DNA from: Gavia stellata
Taxonomy: Eukaryota > Chordata > Aves > Gaviiformes > Gaviidae
Assembly (NCBI RefSeq): GCF_030936135.1
Contig: NC_082600.1
Coordinates: 5,894,821 to 5,958,820 of the forward strand
DNA length: 64,000 nucleotides
Direction of reading: 5' to 3'
Under the pieces are notes generated by a model, which worked only from the letters and a program-made list of their open reading frames with translations, did no database searches and was not told the DNA's origin. Shown here piece after piece: positions 61,973 through 64,000 of this stretch (within the stretch, counting starts at the first letter, position 1; the number at the start of each line of letters is the position of its first letter). The translations under genes and the position numbers were made by a program.

Positions 61973-64000
61973 CTACAAGTCCAATATTTATAATATTCAG
62001 CATTGGTTGTTCCACATGATCATAAAACCTGATATGAAACTACCTTGACATTTTTCCAGCTCCAATTCTGGCCTGACTGCTTGGGGTACAGGAAGGAGAT
62101 TGGCATCTCTAGCAGATGCTCAGGGAGATGAACATCTCCTTAGGTGCTTCGGGAGTGGACAAAACTGGGGCAATCTCCTGCATTAGACTCGAAGCAGCAA
62201 AAACCCAGTTTGATATTAGTTTCATCCCTGCAGGTATTTCTCGTTGAGCCTCAACAGTGCCCAAGGCTCCAGCCAAGACCAGAGTGAAGACAAACCCCAG
62301 CTCAGATTGCTTCATGTTGAAGCTGAAGCATGGAGAGGTATCATAATTTAATATAAAGTCCCCTAGCAGGTCATCTAAGGGCAGATCCCAGACACCTGAG
62401 ACCCAGAGCACCATTCCCTCCATCCAACCAGTCTCTTCTATGTTGGCCTGAGTACGACCTTTCTTTGCAGGGCTGTGCACGGTACAAAGTGTCCTTCCTG
62501 GTGGCTAGTGGAAGTGGGCAGAGACTTGCTTTACAGACTGCTCTGAGCATGGATTTTTATTTTAAGGACCTAAGCGGTCTCCTTAAATTGTGCCAAGCTA
62601 CTAGATGATACTGGCTTATTTCATGGCTTGATATTGCCAGTGTCCCCTTCTAGGATGGGAGCTCAGTCCAGCTTCCATAAAGATTAAGGGGAGCATCATC
62701 AAGGACTTCATCAGTAAGACCTGACTTACACTTTATGTGACACATCATTAACCTCTTGAATATGAACTAGAGTGTCCTCTAAACGGTGACATGCCTCTGG
62801 CTGTCTGCACTGAACTGCTGCCAAAGCCTGAGCTGTAATTTTGAAGCATCCTGTAGGTCAATGCAATAATGCAGGAGAAAAGAAGTCAGCAGCATCCCTA
62901 AAGGAGACATCCCCCGTTAAGTTCACATGTCTTTCAGCATCAAAAAACGCCACAAAACGGAATATGAAGCTTAAAAAAATGGCACTAGATGGCAGCATGT
63001 GACACCACAAACTGCAGTCCAGGCTGTGCATCACTCCTAGATGCCACCAAGGCAGCCAGCGCGGGGTGGCTGAAGGCAGATAAACTCCCGCATCTATGGG
63101 CTCACCTCGCCGCACCGGGCGGGGAAACCAAGTTTCAGGCTTTTGGCTAAAGTTGTGTCACAGGCTGGAAAATCGACTCTCCTTTTTCGTCTCTGTGAAC
63201 CTCACGGGATTTTTCTCCGGAAATGCTCCCTGACCAAAATCCTCTAAAAGTCCTTGAGAAGGCCACGTCATCCTGCTCCGCTGTCTTTGAAAATATTCCC
63301 ACTGGGAAAAGGGCTTTTACTGGTGCTGTTTACGCTCCCTAATAGCAATGGCAGAAGCACGGGGTAGGACTCACAGTGTCTTTGTCCTGTAATGAGCATT
63401 ATCAGTGTTTTAATAATACATAAATACAGCCGTAATGGAAATAAGATCAATGACTAAAAATTACATGCTGGTAGACTTTTAAATGAGGCTGCGATTCTCC
63501 GTGATGGTTCACCAGGCGTAGCTGGGCTCATTCCAGGCGTTGCTGCCTCATCCTCCCACCAAATCCAGGGACACATTATTCAAGAGTTGGTGGCCACCTC
63601 TGCTCTTTGAAGCCACCAGTCTTGGCCAGAGCCACAGCCTGGTGTTTCAACTGACCCTGTCTGGTGGCTCCTCTGTTCTTTATTATATTAAAAAGACCTT
63701 AATCACAGCAAGGAAGGCTTGAGCAAAGCACCCCTGCTTCAGCGGGTTTGCTGTGGTGGGATATGTGCAGAGGGTTTATTTTGGGAGAGTGGAGGTGCTC
63801 TCGGGGAGGAATAGGGGGGGTCTCAAAGCAGTGCTGGGAGGCGAGGTGTTCACCCAAGGGTTTTAATGGCAAGAGGTTATATAGGTGCTTGGGAAGGAAG
63901 ATGCCCGGTGGCAGCGGAGGGGCAGGTTGGTGCTGCTGTAACCCAGGGCAGTCCCAGGGCTGCTCCAAACTGCACCCAGCGCTGGGATGACCCAGCACCT
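61973..64000 (-). other. CCDC198: Probable 5' intron of CCDC198; no upstream exon recognised
   Basis: The gene must continue toward higher coordinates, because about 100 residues including the start codon are unaccounted for. I searched this stretch on the minus strand for the MGLSHSK start and the QLPPLQENWYGRY-like and DIPLEHRE-like segments and found none. The next exon probably lies beyond 64000. Confidence 0.5.

Noticed and set aside
62041-62110. Possible CCDC198 exon ending GTCAAG|GTAGTT on the minus strand
   Set aside because: It would leave an intron of only about 70 bp, and the translation does not match the expected residues.
63045-63175. Possible upstream CCDC198 exon ending at a GGCGAG|GTGAGC donor on the minus strand
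   Set aside because: Splice-like ends exist, but the encoded residues (ACDTTLAKSLKLGFPARCGE) do not resemble the missing CCDC198 segment.
63362-63396. A 12-base micro-exon-like segment (TTACAG / GTGAGT) on the minus strand
   Set aside because: Splice-site pairs this close occur by chance, and it has no neighbour exon or protein match.
1-64000. CRISPR arrays, operons, prokaryotic mobile elements, tRNA or rRNA genes
   Set aside because: No regularly spaced identical repeats, ribosome-binding sites or RNA gene structures were seen. The window is vertebrate nuclear DNA.

Overview
The window is vertebrate nuclear DNA, most likely from a bird. The evidence is split genes with canonical GT..AG introns, a CpG-island promoter, antisense CR1 LINE fragments, a solo LTR of a type I recognise from avian genomes, and the gene pair NAA30-CCDC198, which is also adjacent on human chromosome 14. 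There are no prokaryotic features. Most open frames of 60-150 codons here are chance frames. All family comparisons are from memory; no search was run.

Layout. 1-17.5 kb is intergenic. It holds a roughly 1.16 kb solo LTR (1239-2402) with a near-perfect 5-bp target-site duplication, an old CR1 piece at about 6.56-6.86 kb, a longer CR1 piece at about 11.09-12.18 kb and weak MIR-like remnants. 17.57-19.1 kb is a CpG island with the NAA30 promoter. NAA30 (+ strand, NatC catalytic subunit) has a non-coding first exon ending at 18032 and coding exons 18321-19235, 26750-26873, 28916-28971 and 36052-36189. Together they encode 410 residues. Its 3' UTR has several candidate poly(A) signals between about 36.9 and 40.3 kb.

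40-57.2 kb is a gene-poor spacer between two convergent genes. It contains an ancient interspersed repeat at about 40.66-41.05 kb and a small 19-bp tandem repeat at about 47.0 kb. From 57.7 kb to the window end lies the 3' half of CCDC198 on the minus strand. I reconstructed four exons from splice sites, matching phase and resemblance to the human protein: 61972-61886, 61209-61111, 60687-60522 and 57988-57744. They encode the last 198 residues. The 5' exons are outside the window or were not recognised.

How the genes relate: NAA30 is a housekeeping N-terminal acetyltransferase. CCDC198 is a poorly characterised, probably membrane-associated protein. They share a convergent layout; nothing in the sequence shows a functional link. 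The most interesting unexplained items are a possible alternative terminal exon inside NAA30 intron 4 (30992-31300), a short upstream ORF in the NAA30 leader exon, and the expanded low-complexity N-terminus of NAA30.
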